From Janthinobacterium sp. PAMC25594 (GTDB taxonomy: Bacteria > Pseudomonadota > Gammaproteobacteria > Burkholderiales > Burkholderiaceae_D): a stretch of DNA of 64,000 bases. The stretch covers positions 3,348,001 to 3,412,000 of the forward strand of contig NZ_CP080377.1 in NCBI RefSeq assembly GCF_019443505.1, read 5' to 3'. A program made the translations under genes and the position numbers. Position 1 is the stretch's first letter, and the number at the start of each line of letters is the position of its first letter. Positions 20,328 through 29,443 of the stretch are shown here, piece after piece. The notes under the pieces were generated by a model. It was given only the letters and a program-made list of their open reading frames with translations. It was not told the DNA's origin and made no database searches.

Positions 20328-20343
20328 CTCTACCGCAAACAGC

Positions 20344-20583
20344 TTACTCGGCCACGTCGAGCCCCCGCTCGATCATGCCTTCGACATACGCGCGCAGGTA
20401 TTGTTCCAGCGCGGGGCCGGACAGCACGTTGGCCGTCAGCGCGCCGTGCGGCGAGCCTTTCAGCACGCCGTCGTGGTACACGCGCGCAATCCAGGCCACG
20501 TCCGCGCCCTGGGTGTAATCGAGTTCATAGTCAAACGATTCTCCGCTGACTTTGCGTGTGTAGACTTCCTTGACAATTGCCAT
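20344..20583 (-). CDS. Small hypothetical protein
   Basis: 79 aa, soluble, with alternating acidic and hydrophobic residues and no recognised domain. The ATG at 20583 follows AAAGG at suitable spacing. It lies 24 bp after a short Pro/His-rich ORF and may share its transcript. The hairpin at 20301 closes the unit. Function unknown. Confidence 0.65.
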   Translation of the reverse strand: MAIVKEVYTRKVSGESFDYELDYTQGADVAWIARVYHDGVLKGSPHGALTANVLSGPALEQYLRAYVEGMIERGLDVAE

Positions 20584-20607
20584 CTGAAACAGCCTTTCTT
20601 GACGAGG

Positions 20608-20760
20608 TTAACTGGGATGCGGGTGCGGCACGGGATCGTCCTGCGGCACCGGATGCACGGGCCCCGGATGGTGCCCGGGCGCTTCTTGCGGCTCCGGTGC
20701 CGGCATGGGTTCATCGACAGGCGCCGGGTCGGGCGCGCGGTGGGCGTGGATGACGGTCAT
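20608..20760 (-). CDS. Small Pro/His/Asp-rich peptide
   Basis: 50 aa from ATG 20760, preceded by a strong GGGAGG site. After MTVIHAHRAP the peptide is almost entirely Pro, His, Ala, Glu and Asp (for example EAPGHHPGPVHPVP), so it is probably disordered and may bind metal. It has no signal peptide. The strong ribosome site and closeness to the next small gene argue that it is real; its low-complexity make-up argues for caution. Confidence 0.5.
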   Translation of the reverse strand: MTVIHAHRAPDPAPVDEPMPAPEPQEAPGHHPGPVHPVPQDDPVPHPHPS

Positions 20761-20827
20761 GGCTAGCCTCCCTGCAGACAAAAGAAGACCATACCACGAG
20801 AGATGCGCCACCTGCCCTGCGCGCCCC

Positions 20828-23323
20828 TTATTTCGCTGCAGGCTTGACGTCGGCGGCCGGCGGCGGGGCGTTCTTCACATATTTCTCCAGCCAGTTGTTG
20901 CTTTCATACAGCATCTGCATGATCGATTCGCGCGCGCGGTAGCCATGGCTCTCGTTCGGCAGCATCACCAGGCGCGCCGTGCCGCCCAGTCCCTTGACGG
21001 CCTGGAACATGCGCTCGCTCTGGATGGGGAAGGTGCCCGAGTTGTTGTCCTGCTCGCCATGGATCATCAAGAGCGCATCCTTGATCTTGTCCGCATAGTT
21101 GAACGGCGACATGGCCTGGTAGACGGCCGGCGCCTGCCAGAACGAACGCTCTTCCGCCTGGAAGCCGAACGGCGTCAGGGTGCGGTTGTAGGCGCCGCTG
21201 CGGGCGATGCCGGCGCGGAACAGCCGCGTATGCGCCAGCAAGTTGCCCGTCATGAAGGCACCATACGAGTGGCCGCCGATGGCGATGCGGTTGCGGTCGG
21301 ACACACCCCGGCGCACCACTTCATCGACGGCCGCTTCGGCATCGGCCACCAGCTGCGGCAGATAGGTGTCGTTCGGTTCCTGCTCGCCGTTGCCGACGAT
21401 GGGGAACGATGGATTGTCGAGCACGGCGTAGCCCATGGACAGGAAGGCGGCCGGGCCCCAGTAGCTGACGGCGTTGAATTTGTACGGCGAACCCTTGGTC
21501 TGGCTGGCCGCGCTGGCCGTCTTGAATTCCTGCGGATACGCCCACATCAGGGTCGGCAGCGGGCCGTCGCGCTTGACGTCGTAGTTCGGCGGCAGCATCA
21601 ATGTCGCCGTCAGGTCCACGCCGTCGGCGCGCTTGTAGCGGATCAGCTCTTTCTGCACGTCCTTCAATTGCGGCAGCGGATGGGGGAAGTGCGTGAGGGC
21701 CGTCAATTGCGCGGCGCCCTGCTGTTTCAGGTTGCGCACAAAGTAATTCGGCTGCTCGGTCGGCGATTCGCGCGTCGACAGCAAACGGCTGCCGTCCTCG
21801 TCCAGCACGGCCACTACGTTTTCATAGTAGGGCGCGGCGCTCTGGAACAGGCGCTCCTTCTGTTTTGTCGCCAGGTTCAGACGGTCGATGAACGGGCGGT
21901 CGCCATCCTTCGAGGCGCCCTGGCCATCGAGCAGGATGGAGTTATCAAAGGCGATGAGCAGGCGCGGCAAGCCAGCCGCATCTGCGCGCATGACGGGCTG
22001 GCCCGGATCGTTGTAGCGGTCTTCGAAGGATCCCGCATACACGAGGTCGGCCGGCGTGGAAGGTTGATCTGGCGAAATCTTCCACTGCTTGACGGCGCGC
22101 GTCTTGTACCACGCTTCGCTGAGCAGGGCCAGGTCACCACGGCCCCAGGCCACGCCCGCGTAGCGCGAGCCGAGCCTGGCCAACACGGCGGGCTTGGCAG
22201 TGAACGGCGCCGCCTGCGTGTAGACGATGTCGCGGATCTCGACCGTCTTGGCAGGATCGCCGCCATCCTGCGCTTCGGCCCACACCAAAGTAGCGGGCGC
22301 ATCGACGCGCCAGTTGACGGAGCGCACGCCGGCGGACACGGCATCATTGCCTGGCGGCAGCCCTTCCTCCAGCGGCAAGGCCGCCACCGCGTGCTCCACC
22401 TTGCCATTCAGGTCGCGCACGTCGATCTTGTGGGCAAAGTCATGCGCCGGGACGATGTACGAATACGGACGCACGATGCTGGTCGTCAACAGATGCTTGC
22501 CATCGGGCGAGGCCGACACGCGCGAGAACTGGCCCGGCTGGCCCACCAGGCGCTGCTTGCCCGTCACGTCCAGCAAGGCCAGCTGCACGGTGATGTAGTG
22601 TTCGAACAGCTGCGCATCCTGTTCGTTCTTCAACAGGTCGGGATAGGTGCGCAATTGCTTGACGCCACCGCCCGGCACGCTGTCCTGGATGGACGGACCC
22701 GTCGGGATGCCGTTGGCCACGGGTGCCGCGCCCAGCTTGACCGGCTTCAGCTGCACCAGCAGGGTCTTGCTGTCCGGCATCCAGGAAAAACCACGGCCAT
22801 ACACGGTCGACAGGGGCGCGCTGGCCAGCTTGCGCGCCGCTTTCGTCTGCACGTCGAGCAGCCACAATTGCACGCCCGCATCCTTCACGCCCTTGGCGGG
22901 ATCGGCATAGGCGACATGCGTAAACGCCAGGTAGCGCTGGTCGGGCGACCAGGCCAGGTCGGCGATGCGGGGCGAGGCGGGCAAGCCGCTGACCTTGATC
23001 TCCTTCTGCGTATCGATGTCGAGCAATCCCAGTCCCGTGTGGAAGCTGAAGCGGCTGGCCGAATAGGTGCGCGGATTGATGCGCAAACCGGCCAGCTTCA
23101 GTTCCGGCTGTGCCACTTCGCTAATGCCGGGCAAGGATGGCGTGGGCAGCACGGCCGCCAGGTTGCGTTTCGGGCTCAGGCTCAGGGTCGGCGCGCGCGG
23201 CGCATCGACGATGGCTTGCAGGGGCGCTGGCGGGGCTTGATAAGCGCTATCTTGCGCCATGGCCAGGGAGGACGAGGCCAACAGGCCGACAGTGATGGGC
23301 AGCAAAGGCAAACGAGTAGACAT
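20828..23323 (-). CDS. S9-family serine peptidase, glutamyl-endopeptidase-like (S9D)
   Basis: 831 aa from ATG 23323, preceded by GGAG. A signal peptide (1-23, ending SSLAMA) sends it to the periplasm. An N-terminal beta-propeller (about 40-560) precedes an alpha/beta-hydrolase domain. The catalytic triad is readable as Ser686 in GGHSYG, Asp759 in HGEQDNNSG and His793 in NESHGYR. The segment DNNSGTFPIQSERMF is typical of the prolyl-oligopeptidase-related S9D group that cleaves after Glu. It is full length and monocistronic, and probably degrades periplasmic peptides for nutrition. Confidence 0.92.
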   Translation of the reverse strand: MSTRLPLLPITVGLLASSSLAMAQDSAYQAPPAPLQAIVDAPRAPTLSLSPKRNLAAVLPTPSLPGISEVAQPELKLAGLRINPRTYSASRFSFHTGLGLLDIDTQKEIKVSGLPASPRIADLAWSPDQRYLAFTHVAYADPAKGVKDAGVQLWLLDVQTKAARKLASAPLSTVYGRGFSWMPDSKTLLVQLKPVKLGAAPVANGIPTGPSIQDSVPGGGVKQLRTYPDLLKNEQDAQLFEHYITVQLALLDVTGKQRLVGQPGQFSRVSASPDGKHLLTTSIVRPYSYIVPAHDFAHKIDVRDLNGKVEHAVAALPLEEGLPPGNDAVSAGVRSVNWRVDAPATLVWAEAQDGGDPAKTVEIRDIVYTQAAPFTAKPAVLARLGSRYAGVAWGRGDLALLSEAWYKTRAVKQWKISPDQPSTPADLVYAGSFEDRYNDPGQPVMRADAAGLPRLLIAFDNSILLDGQGASKDGDRPFIDRLNLATKQKERLFQSAAPYYENVVAVLDEDGSRLLSTRESPTEQPNYFVRNLKQQGAAQLTALTHFPHPLPQLKDVQKELIRYKRADGVDLTATLMLPPNYDVKRDGPLPTLMWAYPQEFKTASAASQTKGSPYKFNAVSYWGPAAFLSMGYAVLDNPSFPIVGNGEQEPNDTYLPQLVADAEAAVDEVVRRGVSDRNRIAIGGHSYGAFMTGNLLAHTRLFRAGIARSGAYNRTLTPFGFQAEERSFWQAPAVYQAMSPFNYADKIKDALLMIHGEQDNNSGTFPIQSERMFQAVKGLGGTARLVMLPNESHGYRARESIMQMLYESNNWLEKYVKNAPPPAADVKPAAK

Positions 23324-23507
23324 GGAACTCCAGTGTATGAAGGTGGCGACAACAAGCGAATGCACCGCTCATGGCGGCGCATTGTGACAAGGCATAGTGC
23401 GTTCATGCCATGTAAATGTCAACCAGCAACTTTTACCGTTTGACAAGCATCGCCGCCCGTCCCCATCTCGCTTACAATCGCTGTTTTACCCGCACCCGAT
23501 TGCCTAC

Positions 23508-24026
23508 ATGGAAACCACCACCCTCGCCCTGCTGTTACTGGTCCCGCTGCTGGTCTGGCGCATTTATTCGCGCCTGAAGAAACTGGTGGCGCGCCAGAAG
23601 TCGCAGCTGTGGCGCCACTGGAGCGTGGCGATCGCGTTTCCCGCGCTGCTGCTATTCCTGGCGACGACGACGAAATTCGACATCCTGCCCCTGTCCAGCC
23701 TGGGCGCGGGCGCGCTGGCCGGTGGCTGGCTGGGCGTGCTGGGCTTGAAGCTGACGCGCTTCGAGCAAGTCGGAAAAGATTTCTTCTTTACCCAGCACCG
23801 CTACCTGGGCCTGGCCATCACGATGCTGTTCATCGCCAGATTGCTGTACCGCGGCATGGAAATCTATATGAACACGCGCGAGGCCGTGCCAGTGCCGCCG
23901 CCGCCGTTCGGCCAGAGCGCGCTGACGATGGCCGCCTACGGCCTCGTCATCGGCTACTACGCCGTGTATGCGTGGGGCCTGGTGCGCTGGCGCCAGCGCA
24001 ACAAGCCGCTGCAGGCGCCCGAGTAA
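23508..24026 (+). CDS. Multi-pass membrane protein, possibly CcdC/DUF1453-like
   Basis: 172 aa from ATG 23508, where a clean first membrane helix begins (TTLALLLLVPLLVW). Four to five membrane segments are separated by short basic loops. The pattern FFFTQHRYLGLAITMLFIARLLYR resembles DUF1453/CcdC-type proteins, but this is recalled similarity, not a motif with known chemistry. Divergent from the S9 peptidase; it converges with the exported protein gene downstream. Confidence 0.7.
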   Translation: METTTLALLLLVPLLVWRIYSRLKKLVARQKSQLWRHWSVAIAFPALLLFLATTTKFDILPLSSLGAGALAGGWLGVLGLKLTRFEQVGKDFFFTQHRYLGLAITMLFIARLLYRGMEIYMNTREAVPVPPPPFGQSALTMAAYGLVIGYYAVYAWGLVRWRQRNKPLQAPE

Positions 24027-24036
24027 GTCAGATCAG

Positions 24037-24837
24037 TCAGTAGTACTGGCACAGGCCGGTACACGTCGTCACCGCCAGTGCCTGGCGTATCGTCGCCAGC
24101 GCCGGCGCCAGGGCGGGATCGAGATCCTTGTCCGCATCGGCCAGGCTGGTCGGCAGGCGCTCGCGCAACGGCAGCGCCATCAGATTGGCATTCGCTGTGG
24201 CGTGCTGCGCCGCCGCTTCCAGCATCCGCTTCTTTTGCGCCACGCTCCAGAACGGCCCTTGCACGAACTGCACCACGCCAGCATACAGGGCGGTCGAACC
24301 CTTGCTGAAGGCGCGCGCGCGCATGCGCTCGGTTCCGCTCACCGCATCCGCTGGCTGGGCACTGAATTCCTGCTCCATCAGCCCGATCACATGGCCATGA
24401 CAATGCATGCCAAAGGCAAACAAGGTGCTCATTTCATCGCCATAATTGGCCAGGTTCCGCGTCATCTGGTCCTTGCGCGCCTGCAGCAGCTCAGCGCCGG
24501 ACAGCGGCAAAGGCCATGAGAGGCCAAACGCATAGTATGTTTTTCCCAGCCGCATGGCCTGCTCGCACACGGCCACGCTCTGGTTCATGTCCTGCAGCGC
24601 CGCGACGGGCGCCTGGAACAGGCGCGGGCGCTCGGCGATCTGCGCAAACAGCTGCGCCACCTCGGGGTCGCCCAGGCGCGGCAAGCCGCTTTGCGGCGTC
24701 GCCTTGGCCATCAGCGCTTCCAGCTGGCCGCTGGCTTGCTGGAAATCGGTATGGCTGTCGGCCCAGGCTGCAGGCGCGGCAAGCAGCGCGCCCAAGAACA
24801 GGCTACGCAGACGGCGGGCGAGAATCGGAGTGGGCAT
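24037..24837 (-). CDS. Exported hypothetical protein
   Basis: 266 aa with a signal peptide (1-26, basic LARRLRS, hydrophobic core, cleavage after AWA). The mature part is largely helical, with two isolated Cys pairs: one in the HCHGH context, the other in TCTGLCQYY at the extreme C-terminus. These could form disulfides or bind metal. No known domain. It follows the DUF4424 gene by 12 bp on the same strand and is likely the last gene of that transcript. Confidence 0.7.
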   Translation of the reverse strand: MPTPILARRLRSLFLGALLAAPAAWADSHTDFQQASGQLEALMAKATPQSGLPRLGDPEVAQLFAQIAERPRLFQAPVAALQDMNQSVAVCEQAMRLGKTYYAFGLSWPLPLSGAELLQARKDQMTRNLANYGDEMSTLFAFGMHCHGHVIGLMEQEFSAQPADAVSGTERMRARAFSKGSTALYAGVVQFVQGPFWSVAQKKRMLEAAAQHATANANLMALPLRERLPTSLADADKDLDPALAPALATIRQALAVTTCTGLCQYY

Positions 24838-24849
24838 GGCGCTGTCTTT

Positions 24850-25872
24850 CTATTTCTTCAGCAAGTAATTGGTACGCAGCGCAGGCGCCTCGCCCGTATT
24901 CTCGCTGCCACCCTCGACATTGCCGAAATACACGTTCAGATCCTGCTGCGGGCGGAAATTGCGCAGCTTGACTTGCAAGGTGGTGGGATTGATCTTGGTA
25001 AACGTGCCGGGGAAGCACAGGCTGACCAGCTCGTCCGGCTTGCCCTTGACCAGGTTCAGGGTAAAGTCCTCGATGCCATTCTTCCAGGTATTGCCCGTCT
25101 TGAGGATGTACGAGACCCACTTGGCATTGACGAAGCCGCCCTCGCCCTGTTGTGCCACCAGGCGGTTCCACGTCTTGTAGAAGGCCTTGTCGCCGCAGTA
25201 TTTCTTTTCAAATGTATTGCCATCGCCCAGGTAGGAAGCGCCGGGGCCGGCCGCGACGAACGGTGCATATTGATGGCGCACGCGCACGACTTTACCGGCA
25301 GGAAATTTCTGCTGCCACTGGTAGACCACCGTCACGGACCAGGCCGGCACCCATTCTTCGTCTTCGGACAGCTTGGCCAGCAAGCCGTCGGCGATCATGG
25401 CTTTTTTCTGCGCGGCGCTCAAGGGCGCCACCTTTTTTTCGAACGGGCTGAATGACGGGAAATAAGCGACTTGCGCATCCGACAGGCCCAGCTGCGCCAG
25501 GCGCGCCGTCACGTCACGGCCGTCGAGTTTGGCGAGCAGCACGGTCTGGTAATCCTTGCGCTTGCCGTCGACCTCGATCGAGAACTGCCGCGGCTGGCCA
25601 TAGTACGTGGGCGACTGGTGGTAGCCGGCCTGGTAGGCGGGCAGCGGGAAGATGATCGTCTCTTCCACATCGTTTGTCGATTCGTTGAGGAACTCGTACT
25701 CGACCCTGATCAGGTCCGTGCTGACCGTCAGCACTTCCTTTTTCATGGCCACGGCGTCGGTCTTGCCGACGATAATGCCGCCGGCACTGACCGAACCGAT
25801 GCCGTCATTGGCCATCGCTGACACCGAGAACGCCAGCGCCAGCGCGGCCGACAGCAGCAAACGGCGCATCAT
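24850..25872 (-). CDS. DUF4424 family exported protein
   Basis: 340 aa from ATG 25872, which overlaps the stop of the SMC gene as ATGA; the longer in-frame start would lie within that gene. A signal peptide (ending SAMAND) is followed by a beta-rich DUF4424-type body, beginning near VSAGGIIVGKTDAVAMKKE. The family is of unknown function, secreted and common in proteobacteria. Its coupling to an SMC-kleisin operon is unexpected for an exported protein and may be only positional. Confidence 0.8.
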   Translation of the reverse strand: MMRRLLLSAALALAFSVSAMANDGIGSVSAGGIIVGKTDAVAMKKEVLTVSTDLIRVEYEFLNESTNDVEETIIFPLPAYQAGYHQSPTYYGQPRQFSIEVDGKRKDYQTVLLAKLDGRDVTARLAQLGLSDAQVAYFPSFSPFEKKVAPLSAAQKKAMIADGLLAKLSEDEEWVPAWSVTVVYQWQQKFPAGKVVRVRHQYAPFVAAGPGASYLGDGNTFEKKYCGDKAFYKTWNRLVAQQGEGGFVNAKWVSYILKTGNTWKNGIEDFTLNLVKGKPDELVSLCFPGTFTKINPTTLQVKLRNFRPQQDLNVYFGNVEGGSENTGEAPALRTNYLLKK

Positions 25873-28700
25873 GCCACCTTGCCCGCTACGGGCTCGACCC
25901 GGCGCTGCAGCACGAAAATCGGTTGCGCCCATTGGCTATCCTTTTTCTTTTTGCTCGTGATCAAAGTCAGTTCCGAGGGATCGTAGACATCCGTGTTGTG
26001 CGTCAACGGCGTCGTCATCAGGTATTGCGCTTGCGTATTCTTCAGGAACTCGCCGACCAATTGAATGTTGCGGATATCGAGGTGGGCAAACGGTTCGTCG
26101 ATGAAGACGAAGCCGCCGGAACCGTCTTCCGATTTCAGCAAGCCGATCAGCAACACCAGCGACTTCATCACCTGCTGGCCACCCGACGCTTCGCCATCGT
26201 TCATGCCGATCACGCCCTTGCCGTCGAATTTAAAACGCACGTGCAAGCCCGCCTGCGACAACTGCACGTCATCGTTTTCCAGGCGCACGGGGTCGGCATG
26301 CACTTCGATGCCGGCCAGTTCGCCCAGCTCCTTGATGTTCTTGCTGTAGGTCTTGATGGTGTAGCGCAAGCGCTCCATGTAGGCGCCGCGGGCGTTGCCC
26401 GTCGCTTCGATGGCGCGGTTGTTCTGGTAGCGGCGCTCGTCCGTTTCCGACTGGCGGCCATGCAGCTGGTCCGACAGGCGGTGATGCTGGTCGATGACGG
26501 TGGCGTCGAGTTCCCAGTCGTCGCGCGCCAGGCTGTTTTGCAGGCTGGCCACGCGCAAGTCGACCTGATGCGCATTCTGGTGCTCGGCGACGAGGGCCGC
26601 GCGGCGCGCGGGCCGACGCCAGCTTTTCGGCAGGTGGCGCCACGCATGGCGCAGGGCCAGCAAGGCGCGCGCATGCTCGGCGCGCTGTTCAATCTGTTTC
26701 TTGTAGCCGAGGCGCGATCCCGCTTCCGCTTCGGACAAAGCCAGGCGTGCGTTTTGCCACACGGTATCGGCACGCGTGCGCGCCACGGTGGCGTTTTTTG
26801 TCAGGTTTTGCAACTCGCCCAAACGGCCACCCACTTCCAGGCGCTCTTCCTTGAGCGGCTTCGAATTGCGCAGCGCTTCGGCGAACTCTTCCTGGCGTGC
26901 ACTGAGTTCCTTGGCCGCGTCGACGCCGGCGATGCGCGCCTTCAACGCGCCCACTTCCGCCGCCAGTTTCGAGATCGCCAGGGTCAGCGTATCTTCCTGT
27001 CCTTCCAGGCCCGGCAGCGAGCGCAGCAGCGCTTCCAGGCGGCCGCTGCGGCCAGCCTGGCCGAAGCGGTAGCGCGACGCTTCCACGAACAAGGAACGGC
27101 CGCCACGGCGTTCGCGGTGATACGCCTCGGGCGTGATCCATTCCTCATGGTTGCCCAACTTGAAACCGGCTTCGACGGAATCGACGCGCGCGATGCGCGA
27201 CAACTGCTCGATCAGCCAGCTGGGCACGGGCGCGGAAAATTTCACCACCGCCAGCAAGCTCTCGTCTTTCGCGTCAGGCGCCGTGACCAGCTCGGGCACG
27301 ATGAAGTGGCGATAGCGCTCCTTCTCGGCCAGACGGTAGGCGGCGGCCGCATCCTTGGCCTTGTCGAGCAAGACGACGGAGGCGTAACCGCCCAAGATAC
27401 CTTCGACGGCGCCCTGCCAGCGGCTGTCCGTCACTTCGACGATGTCGGACAGCATCGCGTGTGCAATGCCCGCGTCGCGCAGCGCGCGGCGCATGCCACG
27501 CACATTGTCCGGCTCAGGCATGGCCGTCTTGCCTTGCAGCGCGGCAATCGTTGCCTGCTCGCCCGCGATGCGGGCCGACAGGGCGTCGCGCTGCTGGCGC
27601 TGCTGCAGCAATTGCGCTTCCTTCTGCTCCAGCTGGGCCGTCACTTCGGCGATGTCGCTGCCCGAGTCGGCCGCCAGCTTGTGCAAACGGTCTTTCTGCT
27701 CCAGCAGGCTGTCCAGCGGTTTCAGTTTTGCATTGATCAGGGATAGGCGACTCTGCAAGCCGATCGATTCCTGCTCCAGCAGAGTTTCGTTCATCTGCGC
27801 GTCGGACAGGGCCTTCGCCTGCGCAGCCAGCGCATTGCGTTTATCGGTCAGCTGCTGATCCGCCTGCGCCATCGGTTTGCGCGCATCGCGCAATTGCCGG
27901 CTGGCGATGGCGGCTTTTTCGCGCGCCTCGTGGTACTGCAAGCTGGGCAGCACTTCTTCCAGCAGGTTGCGGCGCTCTTTATGCAGCCCTTCCCACTGAT
28001 GGTAATTGGCCACGCGCAGGCGCAAGCCTTCCAGATTGGTCTTCGACGCTTCCAGTTCCGTTTCGAAGCGTTTCAGCTCCACTTCCGTATCGCGCTGGTG
28101 GCGCTTGGCTTCGTCGTAGGCGTCCAGCACTTCCTTGTCGCCAAACACCTGGAACACCAGGTCGAGCAACTGGCGCGGCGCGTATTCGCACAATTTGTCC
28201 GTCTCGCCCTGCTCCAGCGCCAGCACTTTCGACATGGCGGGCGACAGGCCCGCATTGGCCAGGCGCTTGCGGTAGTTTTCCACGCCCAGCCAGTCGTTGG
28301 CGTCCGTGATGTCCTCGATCTGCACATTGCCTGGACGCATCAGATACTGGCGCTTCCAGTCGCCGCCATTCTTCTGGATCTGGCAAAACAGGGTCACTTC
28401 ATCGTCGCTGAAGAAGCCGGAACTGCGGAACGGGCGGTTCGACAGCTGCTTGCCCACGTTCTTGTTGTCGACCACGGCGCGCAGCCAGGCCGTCTGCTGG
28501 CCCGAGTGGCGCGCATAGTGTTTATACGTGCGCCCCATCGAGCAATCGAGGCCGAACAGGGTGCGCAAGGCGTCGAGCAAGGTGGTCTTGCCCGAGCCGT
28601 TCTGCCCCGCGATGGTGATGATCTTTGCGTCGAGCGGAATATTCTTGATGCGCTGCCAGTAATCCCAGTGCACCAGTTCAAGTGATTTGATATGAAACAT
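25869..28700 (-). CDS. SMC-like ATPase of an Mks/Jet-type condensin (MksB/JetC-like)
   Basis: 943 aa. The N-terminal ATPase half has Walker A GQNGSGKT (32-39). A long coiled coil (about 190-420 and 560-780) flanks a hinge-like region near 400-550. The C-terminal half has the ABC signature SGGQQ (839-843), Walker B FVFIDE (864-869) and a D-loop HLD. The length suits MksB (shorter than MukB). SMC ATPases entrap or extrude DNA together with a kleisin and its partner, encoded just upstream. The gene starts 8 bp after the small subunit gene and overlaps the next gene by 4 bp. Residues encoded by 26598-26630 (KSWRRPAR) look out of frame in an otherwise acidic coil. Confidence 0.88.
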   Translation of the reverse strand: MFHIKSLELVHWDYWQRIKNIPLDAKIITIAGQNGSGKTTLLDALRTLFGLDCSMGRTYKHYARHSGQQTAWLRAVVDNKNVGKQLSNRPFRSSGFFSDDEVTLFCQIQKNGGDWKRQYLMRPGNVQIEDITDANDWLGVENYRKRLANAGLSPAMSKVLALEQGETDKLCEYAPRQLLDLVFQVFGDKEVLDAYDEAKRHQRDTEVELKRFETELEASKTNLEGLRLRVANYHQWEGLHKERRNLLEEVLPSLQYHEAREKAAIASRQLRDARKPMAQADQQLTDKRNALAAQAKALSDAQMNETLLEQESIGLQSRLSLINAKLKPLDSLLEQKDRLHKLAADSGSDIAEVTAQLEQKEAQLLQQRQQRDALSARIAGEQATIAALQGKTAMPEPDNVRGMRRALRDAGIAHAMLSDIVEVTDSRWQGAVEGILGGYASVVLLDKAKDAAAAYRLAEKERYRHFIVPELVTAPDAKDESLLAVVKFSAPVPSWLIEQLSRIARVDSVEAGFKLGNHEEWITPEAYHRERRGGRSLFVEASRYRFGQAGRSGRLEALLRSLPGLEGQEDTLTLAISKLAAEVGALKARIAGVDAAKELSARQEEFAEALRNSKPLKEERLEVGGRLGELQNLTKNATVARTRADTVWQNARLALSEAEAGSRLGYKKQIEQRAEHARALLALRHAWRHLPKSWRRPARRAALVAEHQNAHQVDLRVASLQNSLARDDWELDATVIDQHHRLSDQLHGRQSETDERRYQNNRAIEATGNARGAYMERLRYTIKTYSKNIKELGELAGIEVHADPVRLENDDVQLSQAGLHVRFKFDGKGVIGMNDGEASGGQQVMKSLVLLIGLLKSEDGSGGFVFIDEPFAHLDIRNIQLVGEFLKNTQAQYLMTTPLTHNTDVYDPSELTLITSKKKKDSQWAQPIFVLQRRVEPVAGKVA

Positions 28701-28708
28701 GGGCGCTT

Positions 28709-29443
28709 TCAGTGAGGGAGGTCGGACGCAGGCTCGTCGCCCGCGTCTGGCAAGTCGCCGATGTCGGCGGACAGGTCGTCTGCCAGGTCGGCATCCGGGT
28801 CGACGGCCACCAGGCGCGCCGGGGCGCGCTTGAACACGTCGGCCAGGGCGCCGTTGATGATGCGCTCTTTCAAGACGTCGGTATCCATCATCAGGTCCAG
28901 CAGCGGGCCTTCCAGGATGAAATCGCCGCGCCGCTCGATGAAGCCCAGCTTGGCCAGGGTGCCCAGGTTCATATCCATGCGCGTCTTCTTGCCCAGCTTG
29001 TCGCCGAAGTCCGACAGCAGCGCCTTGTAGGAAATGCCGATCGACGCGTCTTCCGCGCGCGGCAGCGGTTTTTCCGTGCCGAACATATCATTTTGATCGT
29101 CGTCCGCGTGCTGGTGCGTTTCCTGGCGTTCGCGCTTGGGCAGGATGATCTGCGCCCACAGCACCACCAGCAAGGCTACGCCATCGCGCGCCAGGCCGAA
29201 ATTATTGTTTTGCCACACGTCGCGCGCGCCGAAAATCTTCGGCTCGATGGTACGCGTCAGGGCCAAGGTCACGTGGTCGGCATACACGTTGTCGAGCAGT
29301 TTCAAGCCGCAGGCCAGCAGGCGCGCATCGATTTCGGCGCGGAACAGCTCGTCGGACAGCACGCGCTTGACGAGCTTGTCGTCGCGGCGCAGGGTTTGAT
29401 GCGTGAGCAGGCGCGCAATCAGGATTTGGGAATCGTCATTCAT
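28709..29443 (-). CDS. MksE/JetB-like accessory subunit of the SMC complex
   Basis: 244 aa, all-helical with winged-helix character, acidic at the C-terminus (DADLADDLSADIGDLPD). Assigned by position and size: in Mks/Jet operons the order is kleisin, small winged-helix (KITE-like) protein, SMC, and this gene sits between the 460-aa kleisin candidate and the SMC gene. It overlaps the kleisin gene by 8 bp. The sequence alone does not prove the family; the operon does most of the work. Confidence 0.75.
   Translation of the reverse strand: MNDDSQILIARLLTHQTLRRDDKLVKRVLSDELFRAEIDARLLACGLKLLDNVYADHVTLALTRTIEPKIFGARDVWQNNNFGLARDGVALLVVLWAQIILPKRERQETHQHADDDQNDMFGTEKPLPRAEDASIGISYKALLSDFGDKLGKKTRMDMNLGTLAKLGFIERRGDFILEGPLLDLMMDTDVLKERIINGALADVFKRAPARLVAVDPDADLADDLSADIGDLPDAGDEPASDLPH

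Noticed and set aside
20705..23443. 912-codon open frame opposite the S9 peptidase
   Set aside because: The minus strand carries a full S9D enzyme with its catalytic triad; the opposite frame is Arg/His-rich noise.
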